From Amycolatopsis pretoriensis (GTDB taxonomy: Bacteria; Actinomycetota; Actinomycetes; Mycobacteriales; Pseudonocardiaceae), in NCBI RefSeq assembly GCF_900107925.1, contig NZ_FNUJ01000005.1:764925-828924 (forward strand): a stretch of 64,000 nucleotides of DNA. Direction: 5' to 3'. Made by a program: the position numbers and the translations under genes. The notes below the pieces were generated by a model. That model did not search any database. It was not told the origin of the DNA and saw only the letters and a program-made list of their open reading frames with translations. Below, piece after piece: positions 50,393 through 59,417 of the stretch (position 1 is its first letter; every line of letters begins with the position of its first letter).

Positions 50393-51259
50393 GTGACGGC
50401 GAAGATTCTCGACGGCAAGGCCACCAAGAACGCCATTTTCGCGGAGCTCGAGCCGCGCGTCGCGGCGCTGGCCGCGAAGGGGGTGACGCCGGGGCTGGGC
50501 ACCGTCCTGGTCGGCGACGACCCGGGGTCGCATTCCTACGTTCGGATGAAGCACGCGGACAGCGGCAAGATCGGGGTCAACTCGATCCGCCGCGACCTGC
50601 CGGCCGACATCACCCAGGAAAAGCTCGAAGCCGTCATCGACGAGCTGAACGCCGATCCGGCGTGCCACGGCTACATCGTCCAGCTGCCGCTGCCAAAGCA
50701 CCTCGACGCGAACCGCGTCCTGGAGCGCATCGACCCGGAGAAGGACGCCGACGGCCTCGCCCCGGTCAGCCTGGGGCGGCTCGTGCTGGGCCAGCAGGGG
50801 GCGCTGCCCTGCACGCCGTACGGGATCATCGAGCTGCTCAAGCGCCACGGCGTCGAGCTGAACGGCGCGCGCGTCACGGTGGTCGGCCGCGGGATCACCG
50901 TCGGTCGCACGCTGGGCCTGCTGCTCACCCGGCGGAGTGAAAATTCGACCGTGACCCTGTGCCACACCGGCACCCGCGACCTCGCCGCCGAAGTCCGTCG
51001 CGCGGACATCGTGGTCGCCGCGGCCGGGGTGCCGGGGATCATCACGCCGGACATGGTGGCGCCGGGCGCGGCGGTGCTCGACGTCGGCGTGTCTCACGTG
51101 GACGGCAAGCTCACCGGCGATGTTCACCCGGACGTGTCAGAGGTGGCGGGCTGGATCTCGCCGAACCCGGGCGGCGTCGGCCCGATGACGCGGGCGATGC
51201 TCGTGAGCAACGTCGTCGAAGCGGCCGAGCGCGCGGTCCAAGGTCTTCAGGGCCGATGA
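50393..51259 (+). CDS. folD: Methylene-THF dehydrogenase / methenyl-THF cyclohydrolase
   Basis: Makes 10-formyl-THF, the donor used by PurN and PurH encoded in this window. 288 aa. YVRMKHADSGKIGV holds the catalytic Lys; QLPLPKHLD and KDADGLAPVS are substrate motifs; VVGRGITVGRTLGLLL is the NADP-binding GRSxxVG variant seen in actinobacteria; PNPGGVGPMTRAML ends the fold. GTG at 50393 chosen over the ATG at 50384 because CAGAAT is placed for a leaderless start there. An ATGA overlap links it to the DUF3017 gene. Confidence 0.95.
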   Translation: MTAKILDGKATKNAIFAELEPRVAALAAKGVTPGLGTVLVGDDPGSHSYVRMKHADSGKIGVNSIRRDLPADITQEKLEAVIDELNADPACHGYIVQLPLPKHLDANRVLERIDPEKDADGLAPVSLGRLVLGQQGALPCTPYGIIELLKRHGVELNGARVTVVGRGITVGRTLGLLLTRRSENSTVTLCHTGTRDLAAEVRRADIVVAAAGVPGIITPDMVAPGAAVLDVGVSHVDGKLTGDVHPDVSEVAGWISPNPGGVGPMTRAMLVSNVVEAAERAVQGLQGR

Positions 51260-51579
51260 CGATGACGGAAGACCGGCGGGACGTCCACGACCGCCGGAGC
51301 AGGCAGCCCCGGTTCACGCAGCTGCCGTTCGCGGCGGTGCTGCTGGTGGCGGCCGTGGCGGCGCTGCGGATCGTCCAGTACCACTGGCGGGAGGGCGCGG
51401 CGCTGGTCGGCGCCGCGCTCCTCCTCGCCGCGGTGCTGCGGGCGGTGCTGCCGACCGCCAAGGCCGGGCTGCTCGTGATCCGCGGCAAGGTCGTGGACAT
51501 CGTGACCTACACCGGACTGGCGGCAGCGGTGCTGTACGTGGCCTTGACGATCATCGGCGGTCCGTTCGCGTCTTCTTAG
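51256..51579 (+). CDS. DUF3017 membrane protein
   Basis: 107 aa. Polar N-terminus, then three helices (LPFAAVLLVAAVAALRIVQY; GAALVGAALLLAAVLRAVL; DIVTYTGLAAAVLYVALTII). DUF3017 proteins follow folD in many actinobacteria, including M. tuberculosis (Rv3355c). ATG overlaps the folD stop. Function unknown. Converges with an MFS gene, sharing 4 bases. Confidence 0.9.
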   Translation: MTMTEDRRDVHDRRSRQPRFTQLPFAAVLLVAAVAALRIVQYHWREGAALVGAALLLAAVLRAVLPTAKAGLLVIRGKVVDIVTYTGLAAAVLYVALTIIGGPFASS

Positions 51580-52757
51580 GACGCCATCGCGAGCTCACGT
51601 CGTTCGGCTTTGGCCTCGCGGCGGTCCAACGTGCCCGAAACGATCGCGAGCGACAGCCCGAAGACCGCGAGCAGTGCGCCGACCCAGTTCGGGGCCACCA
51701 AGCCGAGCCCGCCCGCGATGACCAACCCGCCGAGGTACGCCCCGATCGAGTTGGCGATGTTGAACGCGGACTGGACGGCGGCCGACACCAGGGACGGTGT
51801 GCCGCCCGCCTTCTCCATGATCCGCGCCTGCATCATCGGGCCGATCATGAACCCGGCGACGCCGACGAAGAAGATCGTGATCGCCGCGCCGACCTTGCCC
51901 TGCGCCGTGATCGTGAAGATCCCCAGCACGCACGCCAGCGACAGCAGCGCCGCGTACAGGCCCGGCATCAGCGCGCGGTCGGCCAGGCGGCCGCCGAGCA
52001 GGTTGCCGATCGTCATGCCGACGCCGGCCAGGGACAGCAGCAGCGTGACGTTCGACGGCGAGTAGCCGGCGACGTCGGTCAGCATCGGCGTGATGTAGGA
52101 CAGGCAGGCGAACACGCCGCCGAGCCCGAACGTGACGATCGCCAGCGCCAGGTGCACCTGCGGCCGCTTGAACGCGCCGAGCTCGCCCCGCAGCGACGCG
52201 TCGGCGGGCCGGCCCTGGTGCGGGACCAGCTTCCAGATGGCCGCCGCGGCGACCAGGCCGATCACCGCCACCACGCCGAAGGTGGCGCGCCAGCCGACCT
52301 GCTGGCCGAGCAGCGTCCCGAGCGGCACGCCGATGACGTTCGCCAGGGTCAGCCCCAGGAACATCAGCGACACGGCCTTCGCGCGCTGGCCGGGTCCGAC
52401 CAAACTGGACGCGACGACCGCGCCGGCGCCGAAGAACGCGCCGTGCGGCAGGCCGGCGAGGAACCGGAACGCGACACCGAACTCCTGGTTCGGGGAGAGC
52501 GCGAACAGGGCGTTGCCCAGGGTGAACAGGCCCATCATGGCCAGCAGCATGGTCTTGCGCGGCAGCCGGACGGCGACCGCGGTGAGCAGCGGGGCGCCGA
52601 CGACGACGCCGAGGGCGTAGGCGGAGATGAGGTAGCCGGCGGTCGGGATGTCGACGCCGAAGTCGGCGGCCGCCTGGGGCAGCACGCCCATCATGACGAA
52701 CTCGGTGGTCCCGATGCCGAAAGCTCCGATGGCGAGCGCGAGCAGCGCGACGGGCAC
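51576..52757 (-). CDS. MFS drug/sugar efflux transporter (AraJ-like)
   Basis: 393 aa, twelve helices. N-terminus VALLALAIGAFGIGTTEFVMMGVLPQ is typical of the DHA1 AraJ/YdhP/Cmx branch; motif A-like region PLLTAVAVRLPRKTMLL after helix 2; HGAFFGAGAVVASSLVGP in helix 4. Proton-driven export of drugs or sugars. Substrate unknown. The adjoining ArsR regulator and a second MFS gene suggest a small efflux locus. Confidence 0.9.
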   Translation of the reverse strand: MPVALLALAIGAFGIGTTEFVMMGVLPQAAADFGVDIPTAGYLISAYALGVVVGAPLLTAVAVRLPRKTMLLAMMGLFTLGNALFALSPNQEFGVAFRFLAGLPHGAFFGAGAVVASSLVGPGQRAKAVSLMFLGLTLANVIGVPLGTLLGQQVGWRATFGVVAVIGLVAAAAIWKLVPHQGRPADASLRGELGAFKRPQVHLALAIVTFGLGGVFACLSYITPMLTDVAGYSPSNVTLLLSLAGVGMTIGNLLGGRLADRALMPGLYAALLSLACVLGIFTITAQGKVGAAITIFFVGVAGFMIGPMMQARIMEKAGGTPSLVSAAVQSAFNIANSIGAYLGGLVIAGGLGLVAPNWVGALLAVFGLSLAIVSGTLDRREAKAERRELAMAS

Positions 52758-52954
52758 GGCACTCCTTCCAGGGTTGAGAAATCGATTACTTGGCCGATCT
52801 CGTGGTCGGGGTCACTGGATCGGTTCAGTGAAGCTTCAAAAGGAAAGGCAGCCGCATGGCCCCAGCGCCGTGAGCTGCCTACGCCCAGTCCAACAAGCGA
52901 GCGGGGTCGTTGTCATCCCGATATCGGGTGACGATCCACACCGTAACGGCGGAG

Positions 52955-53278
52955 TCAGCGCTGAGCGGCCAGAACGCCGTCGAGCAGGCCGGGGAAGAGC
53001 GCGTCGAGGTCGTTGCGCCGCAACGAGTTGTACCGGGTCGTCCCCTCCTGGCGGCCGGCCACGACGCCGGCCTGGCGCAGGATGCTCAGGTGGTGGGTGA
53101 TTGTGGACTTGGTCACCGGCACGGTCAGCGCGCCGCACGCGAGTTCGCGGTCCGCCGCCGCGAGCTGGCGCACGATGCCCAGCCGCACCGGGTCGGCGAG
53201 CGCGCGGAGCACGCCTTCGACGGTGATCTCGTCCAGTTCGGGGTGGACGATCGGCGGCAGTGCGGCGGTCTTGGCCAT
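52955..53278 (-). CDS. ArsR-family transcriptional regulator
   Basis: 107 aa. Winged HTH: VEGVLRALADPVRLGIVRQLA, then TVPVTKSTITHHLSILRQAGVV (recognition helix) and GTTRYNSLRRNDLDALFPGLL. The only Cys is in ELACGAL; no CxCxxC metal motif, so it may sense something other than metal. Divergent from the MFS gene at 53397, a likely target. Confidence 0.9.
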   Translation of the reverse strand: MAKTAALPPIVHPELDEITVEGVLRALADPVRLGIVRQLAAADRELACGALTVPVTKSTITHHLSILRQAGVVAGRQEGTTRYNSLRRNDLDALFPGLLDGVLAAQR

Positions 53279-53396
53279 GAGCCCAGTGTACGTCTTGTAC
53301 GACGCCGATCGAAATTGTCGGAGTGACGTAGTACGGTGGTCGTCGAACTACGACGTTCATCGAACCAATCGCCCGCTCCGCTTGGGGGACCCACCC
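53279..53396. promoter_or_regulatory. Divergent ArsR/MFS promoter with dyads
   Basis: TACGTC-x2-GTACGAC and CGTAGT...ACTACG (around 53325-53352) give dyad symmetry of the kind ArsR dimers bind. Placement between divergent starts supports autoregulation and control of the pump; binding is inferred. Confidence 0.45.
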
Positions 53397-54563
53397 ATGT
53401 CCACACCCTCGTCCTCGAGGATCTCGGTGCTGGCCTTTGGCGCGTTCGGCGTCGGGACCAGCGGCTACATCGTCGCCGGGCTGCTGCCCGCGCTGACCGG
53501 GGAGCTGCACGTCTCGGCGACCGCCGCGGCGCAGCTCGTCACGGCCTTCGCCATCGCGTACGCGATCGGCTCGCCGCTCTTCGCCGCCGTCACCGGCACG
53601 TGGGAGCGCCGGACGCTGCTGGTCGCCGCGCTCGTCGTCACCGCCGCCGGCAACCTCTTCGCCGCGCTCGCGCCCGGCTACGGCACGCTCCTGGTGGCCC
53701 GGGTGGTGACCGCGATCGGCGCCGCGGTGTTCACCCCCGCGGCGAGCGCCGTCGCGGCCGAGCTGACCAGCCCGGAACGCCGGGGCCGCGCGGTCGCGCT
53801 CGTGTTCGGCGGCCTGACCGTCGCGCTGATCTTCGGCGTCCCGCTGGGCAGCCTGATCTCCCAGCACCTCGGCTACCGGACGGCGTTCGCGCTGGTCGCG
53901 GCGTTCTCGCTGGCGAGCGCGCTGGCCGTGCGGGTGGCGCTGCCGTCGGTCGCCGCGCCGCCGCGGGTGAGCCTGGCCGAGCGGTTCGCCGCGGGCCGCG
54001 ACCCGCGGGTGCTCGTCATGCTGGCCGTGACGGTCCTCGGCTGCCTTGCCGCGTTCATGGTCTACACGTTCGTGTCACCGCTGCTGGCCGCGACCGCGGG
54101 TCTCCACGGCACGGCGGTCACGGTCCTGCTCTTCTGCTACGGCGTCGGCGGCGCGGTCGGCAACTTCGCCGCCGGCCGGGCGACCGACCGCTGGGGTTCG
54201 CGCGCGCCGCTGCTGATCGTGACGGCCGCGATCACCGTCGTGCTGGCGCTGCTGCCGATCGCGACGACGACGCCGATCGCGGCGGGGGTCGCGCTGTTCG
54301 TGTGGGGCGTGGCGACGTGGTCGTTCAGCCCGCCGGTGCAGCACCGGCTGATCGAGCTGGCCCCGGGCCACGCCGGCCTGGTGCTCTCGCTCAACGCGTC
54401 GGCGATCTACCTCGGCGTCGGCCTGTCCGGCGTGGTCGGGGGCGCGGTGCTCGACTCCGGCGGCCCGCTGGTGCTGCCCGAGGTCGCGGCCGCGCTGACG
54501 CTGCTCGCGCTGCTGCTCGTCGGGGCGGCGTGGGGTCGGGTCCGCGAGCCGGTCGCCGCTTAG
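53397..54563 (+). CDS. MFS efflux transporter
   Basis: 388 aa from the ATG at 53397, twelve helices. SVLAFGAFGVGTSGYIVAGLLP opens helix 1; PLFAAVTGTWERRTLLVAALV is motif A-like; GGLTVALIFGVPLGSLI is the antiporter-like motif C region. DHA1 family, related to the other MFS pump nearby. Probably repressed by the divergent ArsR protein. Converges with the DUF1918 gene, sharing 4 bases. Confidence 0.9.
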   Translation: MSTPSSSRISVLAFGAFGVGTSGYIVAGLLPALTGELHVSATAAAQLVTAFAIAYAIGSPLFAAVTGTWERRTLLVAALVVTAAGNLFAALAPGYGTLLVARVVTAIGAAVFTPAASAVAAELTSPERRGRAVALVFGGLTVALIFGVPLGSLISQHLGYRTAFALVAAFSLASALAVRVALPSVAAPPRVSLAERFAAGRDPRVLVMLAVTVLGCLAAFMVYTFVSPLLAATAGLHGTAVTVLLFCYGVGGAVGNFAAGRATDRWGSRAPLLIVTAAITVVLALLPIATTTPIAAGVALFVWGVATWSFSPPVQHRLIELAPGHAGLVLSLNASAIYLGVGLSGVVGGAVLDSGGPLVLPEVAAALTLLALLLVGAAWGRVREPVAA

Positions 54564-54748
54564 CCGTCGTGGGCCTGGACTTCGCAGTCGGGCCCGGGGT
54601 AGACGAGTCCTTCGTGCCCGTCGGCGAACCGCACCAGGTAGGGCGGACCGCCGTCGGGCCCGCGGACTTCGAGGATCTCGCCGCGCTGCTCGGCCGATCC
54701 GACGGTACGGCCGTGTACCTGGATTTCGTCTCCCACTCCTGCGTGCAT
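54560..54748 (-). CDS. DUF1918 small protein
   Basis: 62 aa, GGAGGTGAAGG before the ATG. It matches DUF1918: MHAGVGDEIQVHGRTVG, RGEILEVRGPDGGPPYLVRF, DGHEGLVYPGPDC. A small SH3-like barrel common and abundant in actinobacteria, function unknown. Confidence 0.9.
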   Translation of the reverse strand: MHAGVGDEIQVHGRTVGSAEQRGEILEVRGPDGGPPYLVRFADGHEGLVYPGPDCEVQAHDG

Positions 54749-54928
54749 GGCCTTCACCTCCGTCTCCAGAGTAGGAGCGCCGTTCGCCCGGTGAACCCGG
54801 CGAACGGGTTGGAATCCCGGCATGATCAAGGAAATCGGAGGCGCCGCGCCTCGGCGCCGGTGAGCCCCGCGGTGGTGGGCAGTCTGGTTCTGTGCAAACT
54901 CGCTGGCCTGCCGTGAGAAGGTCGAAGC

Positions 54929-55561
54929 GTGGTCGAAGTGGTGGAGACGGTCGCGGGCCGCGGCGGCGAGCTGGTCCTGCGCCGCGACGGCGAAGCGTAC
55001 GAAGTGATCGAGAACGGCGTGTTCCTGATGGACACGCGCAACGGCGAGTCCGAGCGCCTCCTGGTGACCGGCGCGGTGACCGCGGGAGCATCGGTGCTGA
55101 TCGGCGGTCTCGGCGTCGGCTTTTCGTTGCGCGCGGCCCTCGACGCGGGCGCGGGATCGATCGTGGTCGTCGAGCGCGAGCCGGCGGTGATCGCGTGGAA
55201 CCGGTCCGGTCCACTTCGGACAGTGCACGGCGAGTCGCTCGCCGACCCCCGCGTGACGGTGGTGGAGGTGGACTTGCTGACGTGGCTGGCTTCGACGTCC
55301 GATCGCTTCGACGTGGTGTGCCTGGACATCGACAACGGTCCAGAGTGGACGGTCACGGAAGGCAACGCGCGGCTGTACTCGGTTGAGGGCTTGACGCGGC
55401 TGTCGTCGTTGTTGAACGCGGGTGGCGTGCTGGCGGTCTGGAGCGCGGGCGCGGCCCCGGCGTTCACTTCGCGGCTGCGCGCGCACTTCGGCGACGTGCG
55501 CGAGGTGCCGGTGGAAGTTCCGCGCGGTGAACCGGACGTGCTGTGGTTCGCGCGGAACTAG
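54929..55561 (+). CDS. Spermidine synthase-like methyltransferase-fold protein
   Basis: 210 aa, GTG start. Rossmann part ASVLIGGLGVGFSLRAALDAG with the following SIVVVEREP acidic ligand; FDVVCLDIDNGPEW where spermidine synthases have the catalytic Asp region; then LTRLSSLLNAGGVLAVWSAG. Similar stand-alone proteins are annotated as spermine/spermidine synthases, but aminopropyl transfer is unproven. Confidence 0.82.
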   Translation: MVEVVETVAGRGGELVLRRDGEAYEVIENGVFLMDTRNGESERLLVTGAVTAGASVLIGGLGVGFSLRAALDAGAGSIVVVEREPAVIAWNRSGPLRTVHGESLADPRVTVVEVDLLTWLASTSDRFDVVCLDIDNGPEWTVTEGNARLYSVEGLTRLSSLLNAGGVLAVWSAGAAPAFTSRLRAHFGDVREVPVEVPRGEPDVLWFARN

Positions 55562-55660
55562 CGGTCGCGGAGAACGCGGCCTGGTGCGCCCTCGTCTGCG
55601 GCGGTCGGCTACGAACACGGCGCCGAGGCGCTGGGCCCGCTGCGCGTCTGGGTGCGTTAG
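55562..55660 (+). pseudogene. Possible relic of a GNAT-type gene
   Basis: Right after the previous stop, one frame reads VAENAAWCALVCGG and another, shifted by one, reads GYEHGAEALGPLRVWVR and stops. I recall an actinobacterial acetyltransferase-like family whose N-terminus has N(A)xWCxxVC and whose C-terminus ends GYExGDDL...GPLRVW. The piece looks like both ends joined after an internal deletion. Tentative, from memory of the family pattern. Confidence 0.35.
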
Positions 55661-56238
55661 CCCGTCTTGGCCGCGGCCTTCGCGGCCTTCTTGAACGCCC
55701 GCACCTCGGCGAGCGTCTCGGCGCTGGTGACGTCGGCGATCGACCGGCGTGACCCGCGGTCGCCGTACGCGCCCGCTGCCTCGCGCCAGCCCTTCGGCTG
55801 GATGCCGCGCTGCTTGCCCAGCAGGGCCAGGAAGATCCGGGCCTTCTGCTCGCCGAACCCCGGCAACGCCCGCAACCGCTTGAGGACCTCCGGGCCGTCC
55901 GGCTTCGGGCGCCCGTCGAGCCAGAGCCCTTCGGTGCGGCCTTCGTAGTTCTCGATGATGTGCTCCGCGAGCGCGTGCACGCGGCGTGCCATCGACCCGC
56001 CGTACCGGTGGATGGCCGGCGGCACCACGCACATCTCGACGAACTTCTCGACGTCGGTCGCGGCGATCTTCGCCAGCGAGAAGCCGTCCATGCGATCGGC
56101 GATCTTCCGCGGCCCGGCGAAGGCGTGCTCCATCGGGAACTGCTGGTCGAGGAGCATGCCGACGAGCAGGGCGAACGGGTCGTCGTTGAGCAGCTTGTCG
56201 GCGGCCGGGTCGCCGGTCAGGTGCAGTTCGCGCAGCAT
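55657..56238 (-). CDS. HhH-GPD base-excision DNA repair protein
   Basis: 193 aa from the ATG at 56238. N-terminal DPFALLVGMLLDQQFPMEHAF and the helix-hairpin-helix LRALPGFGEQKARIFLALLGKQ fit DNA glycosylases of the HhH-GPD superfamily (actinobacterial short form, often mislabelled HesB). The usual Asp after the HhH motif is not clear (GKQRGIQPKGW follows), so glycosylase activity is uncertain. The Lys/Ala-rich tail (FKKAAKAAAKTG) could bind DNA. Confidence 0.85.
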   Translation of the reverse strand: MLRELHLTGDPAADKLLNDDPFALLVGMLLDQQFPMEHAFAGPRKIADRMDGFSLAKIAATDVEKFVEMCVVPPAIHRYGGSMARRVHALAEHIIENYEGRTEGLWLDGRPKPDGPEVLKRLRALPGFGEQKARIFLALLGKQRGIQPKGWREAAGAYGDRGSRRSIADVTSAETLAEVRAFKKAAKAAAKTG

Positions 56239-56262
56239 GCGGTCATCTTGACACAACCGGGC

Positions 56263-57039
56263 TCAGCGGGTTCTCGCGTACCGCGACGGGGTTGTCCCCA
56301 GGTACCGCTTGAAGTGCCGCGTCAGGTGGGCCTGGTCGGTGAACCCGGAGGCGACCGCCACTTCGGCGGCCGGCGAGCCGTCGAGCAGCAGCCGGCGCGC
56401 GCGGTCGACGCGGCGGCCCGTCAGGTAGCGGTGCGGCGGCAGGCCGAACCGCGCTCCGAAGCAACGGACCAGGTGCGCCGGGTGGGCCCCCAGCGTCGAC
56501 GCCGCTTCGGCGAGGGTCAGGGCGTCCGGCAGACGAGCGTCGAGGAGGTCCCGGAGGTCGTCGGCCAGTCCGCGCTTCGGTTCGTGGCGGGCGGGCCGCC
56601 CCAGGTGGGTGTGCAGCCGGTCGGCGACCAGCGCCAGCCGGCTCTCGGCCTCCAGCGCGTCGCCGGGGTGGACGAGCGACTCGTGCAGCTGGTGGATCCG
56701 GGTGCGCAGCACGCTGTCGGCGACGCTCGGCCGGTCGACCGCCGCGCCGATCAGGTCCTCGCCCAGCACGGACGCGTCGAGGTACAGCACGCGCTTGCGG
56801 AAGCCGTGGCTGGTGGCGGCCCGCCCGTCGTGCGCGACGTTCGGCGGCAGCAGCGTCACGGCCGGCCCGAGCGCGCCATGGTGGTGGCGGTCGAGGTCGT
56901 AGCGGATGACGCCGTCGTCGACGATCAGCAGCGTCCACGTGTCGTGGGTGTGCAGCGGGTACGCGTGCGTGGTGAAGCGCGCGTGGAAGACCTCGGCGAT
57001 CCCGGGGACCGCCGGCCGCCAAGCTTCGACGTGCGCCAT
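56263..57039 (-). CDS. AraC-family transcriptional regulator (cupin sensor)
   Basis: 258 aa. N-terminal cupin: HARFTTHAYPLHTHDTWTLLIVDDG, VTLLPPNVAHDGR. C-terminal double HTH: LTLAEAASTLGAHPAHLVRCFGARFG and VAVASGFTDQAHLTRHFKRYLGTTPSRY. The ATG at 57039 is preferred over an upstream TTG because TACGTT lies 6 bases before it (leaderless pattern). Divergent from the DUF2000 gene 50 bases away, its likely target. Confidence 0.9.
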   Translation of the reverse strand: MAHVEAWRPAVPGIAEVFHARFTTHAYPLHTHDTWTLLIVDDGVIRYDLDRHHHGALGPAVTLLPPNVAHDGRAATSHGFRKRVLYLDASVLGEDLIGAAVDRPSVADSVLRTRIHQLHESLVHPGDALEAESRLALVADRLHTHLGRPARHEPKRGLADDLRDLLDARLPDALTLAEAASTLGAHPAHLVRCFGARFGLPPHRYLTGRRVDRARRLLLDGSPAAEVAVASGFTDQAHLTRHFKRYLGTTPSRYARTR

Positions 57040-57089
57040 GTCAAGAACGTACAAGACGCGCGGGTGGCCGGCGGGCGAGTCTGTCCGGC

Positions 57090-57503
57090 ATGAGTTCCTT
57101 CGACACGAAGATCGCCGTCCTGCTGCGCGACGACCTGGCGTCCTGGCAGCGGCTCAACGTCACCGCGTTCCTGGTGAGCGGAATCGCCCACGTGACGCCG
57201 GAGCTGATGGGCGAGCCGTACTTCGACGCCGACGAGACCGAGTACCTGCCGATGTTCGGCCAGCCGGTGCTGGTGTTCAGCGGTACCGGCGACGTCCTGA
57301 CGGCGGCGCACGCGCGGGCCCTGAGCCGCGGGCTGCGGTTCTCGATCTTCACCGACGAGCTGTTCCACACGGGCAACGACGCCGACAACCGGGCGGCGGT
57401 CCGCGCGGTGCCGGGGGAGAAGCTGGCGCTGGCCGGGCTCGCGGTGCACGGCCCGAAGAACGCGGTGGACAAGATCTTCAAGGGTGCTTCGCTACATAGC
57501 TAG
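57090..57503 (+). CDS. DUF2000 family protein
   Basis: 137 aa. TKIAVLLRDDLASWQRLNVTAFLVSG, then the PMFGQPVLVFSGTG motif and the FSIFTDELFHTGND region match DUF2000, a fold related to peptidyl-tRNA hydrolase 2. Function unknown. Paired with a divergent AraC regulator. Confidence 0.85.
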   Translation: MSSFDTKIAVLLRDDLASWQRLNVTAFLVSGIAHVTPELMGEPYFDADETEYLPMFGQPVLVFSGTGDVLTAAHARALSRGLRFSIFTDELFHTGNDADNRAAVRAVPGEKLALAGLAVHGPKNAVDKIFKGASLHS

Positions 57504-57638
57504 ACGTCTCACGAGGGTGACGGGTTGCCCATCTGGGAAAAGCGTGGTGAACAGCGCAAACACCTCCTGCGGGGCACGAGTTCGCTGCCAAGATCGGTGG
57601 CAGTGCCGCACAGAGCGGCTCGGACTTGGGGAGGTTCC

Positions 57639-58127
57639 GTGAATTCACTTCGTCGTGCGTGCGTGGTCCTGACGGCGGCGGCCGGGCTGGGCGTGGCGCT
57701 CGTGCCGGTCGCGTCGGCGGACCCGGTGCAGACGGTGAGCTACACCTCGGAGGACGGCGCCTGGCCGTTGCAGGGCAGCGCGAACTACGCGGCGCCGGGC
57801 GACGAGATCAACGTCTGGGAGTACGACGGCAGACTGAAGATCGACGTCCAGTCGGGCTTCAAGGACCTGCGCGTCGAGCTGAGCGCGCCGGCGGGCGAGA
57901 CCCTGCACACCGGCACGTACACCGGCGCGCGGTTCCGCGGCCAGAGCGACCCGGCGCTGTCCACACCGGGGATCTTGGTGGTCACCGGCAACTACGGCTG
58001 CGGCGACGACTACGCGGACTTCACGATCGACCGCCTCGACGCGACCGGCGCGGACGTCACGTTCGTCCAGCACTGCGGCAGCCCCGACGGCCCGGCGACG
58101 CGCGGCGAGGTCCACTTCACACGCTGA
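57639..58127 (+). CDS. Secreted protein of unknown function
   Basis: 162 aa from a GTG at 57639 with GGGGAGG upstream. A clear signal peptide (SLRRACVVLTAAAGLGVALVPVASA, cleavage after ASA). The mature part is beta-rich with two Cys (GNYGCGDDYAD; VQHCGSPDG) likely forming a disulfide. Reminiscent of secreted actinobacterial beta-sandwich proteins; not identified. Overlaps the convergent gene by 11 bases. Confidence 0.75.
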   Translation: MNSLRRACVVLTAAAGLGVALVPVASADPVQTVSYTSEDGAWPLQGSANYAAPGDEINVWEYDGRLKIDVQSGFKDLRVELSAPAGETLHTGTYTGARFRGQSDPALSTPGILVVTGNYGCGDDYADFTIDRLDATGADVTFVQHCGSPDGPATRGEVHFTR

Positions 58128-58794
58128 GCCGTTCAACGGGCGGCAGCACGCCGGTGGTCACCCAGGTGACCCAATCCGCAGGCTCGAACACGCAGTTCCC
58201 GGACCACACCCGAGTCGCGTGGCGGCCGAGGAGCCGCACGTCGCGCCAGAGGGCGTCGTCGGCGTCTTGGCGCTCGAAGGTGACCCGGTCCGCGTGGGTC
58301 GTGCAGAAGACACCGGTGGTGGAGGTCGCCAGCCGGTCCCGGCGCTGGAGGAACCAGCCGTCGGGATCGGCTGGCGTGCCCGCGTCGCCGCCCAAGGTTC
58401 GCCAAACCACGCCTGGGCCGAGCGGCGGAATCTCGGCGATGCCGAAGGTGCAAACGTTTGCGGACGGCGCGGGGAGCACCGGCCGCGGCTCGACCCCCAG
58501 CGACGTCAACTCGAAGGCGGCGGCCGTCACCTGGATCCGGAGCGGGGCGAAGAACTCGATCGTGCGCCGGCCGTCGTGGTCCCACCACGTCGGCTCCTCG
58601 ATGCAGTGCTCCGCGACCGGAGGCTCGCTCATGGCCAGCTCGGCCGGGTCGGCGCTCAGCTCGAAGACCTCGACGACCGAGACCTCGCCCGGCACGAGCC
58701 GGTACTCCACGTACGCCTCGAGCCGCAGCGAAACCCGGCTGCCGTCCGTGGTGATCGCGGTCAGGTGGCCGTCGGCGAACCGCTCCAGGTTCAC
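58117..58794 (-). CDS. Hypothetical protein, 225 aa
   Basis: Starts with GTG in a GTGA overlap with the methyltransferase stop, so it is coupled to it. Soluble beta-rich sequence: LTAITTDGSRVSLRLEAYVE, CIEEPTWWDHDGRRTIEFFAP, SGNCVFEPADWVTWVTTG. No family recognised. Confidence 0.65.
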   Translation of the reverse strand: MNLERFADGHLTAITTDGSRVSLRLEAYVEYRLVPGEVSVVEVFELSADPAELAMSEPPVAEHCIEEPTWWDHDGRRTIEFFAPLRIQVTAAAFELTSLGVEPRPVLPAPSANVCTFGIAEIPPLGPGVVWRTLGGDAGTPADPDGWFLQRRDRLATSTTGVFCTTHADRVTFERQDADDALWRDVRLLGRHATRVWSGNCVFEPADWVTWVTTGVLPPVERLSV

Positions 58795-59408
58795 GGGGCC
58801 GTGGCGTGCACCAGGAACACGCTCCGCACCCGGTCGCCGCCGTCGACGGTGAACGTTCGGGCCGTCACGTCCACAAAACCCGCCGACGAGGCCAGGGCAC
58901 CCGCCCCGGCCTCGTCGAGCGGGAACGCCAGGTCCCGCGGCACGAACTCCGCGAACGGCCCCGAAGGCTTGAACCGCGCCCCCGACACGACCGAAAACGC
59001 CAGCCGTCCGCCTGGTTTCAGCACCCGCAGCCAGTCCTCGAACGCGACCGCTCCCAGGAAGTGCAGCGAGGACGCGCAGAGCACGACGTCGGCCGAGCTG
59101 TCCGGTGCGGGCATCGGCACCGCCGGCCCGACCCGCCACTCGATGACGCCCGCCGGATCCGAGGCCGCAGCCTTCGCCGTCGCCCGCGCGACCATCGCCG
59201 GCGACAAGTCGACAGCCAGCACGCGCGCCGGCTTCAGCCCCAGCGCCGCGTACGCCGCGAAGCCCGTCCCTGTGGCGACGTCCAGCACGAGCTCCGGCGC
59301 GGACGGCAACGGCGAAACCAGCGCATCGGCCACCAGAGCGTGAAAGTCGTCTTCGTCGTAGTGCTCGGCGGTCTCGTCGAAGAAAGCGGCACGGGTTTCG
59401 TCGGTCAC
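58791..59408 (-). CDS. Class I SAM-dependent methyltransferase
   Basis: 205 aa. Motif I ELVLDVATGTGFAAYAALG, then RVLAVDLSPAMVARAT (acidic loop), SADVVLCASSLHFLG and WLRVLKPGGRLAFSVVSG. Substrate unknown (Methyltransf_11/25 type). It lies 9 bases after the DUF2203 gene and overlaps the next gene by 4 bases: a three-gene operon. Confidence 0.92.
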   Translation of the reverse strand: MTDETRAAFFDETAEHYDEDDFHALVADALVSPLPSAPELVLDVATGTGFAAYAALGLKPARVLAVDLSPAMVARATAKAAASDPAGVIEWRVGPAVPMPAPDSSADVVLCASSLHFLGAVAFEDWLRVLKPGGRLAFSVVSGARFKPSGPFAEFVPRDLAFPLDEAGAGALASSAGFVDVTARTFTVDGGDRVRSVFLVHATAP

Positions 59409-59417
59409 CGATCCAAC

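Noticed and set aside
53340..53365. TCGAAC and GTTC near the ArsR/MFS promoter as a third SOS box
   Set aside because: The half-sites have the wrong spacing (6 instead of 4 bases) and one arm is incomplete.
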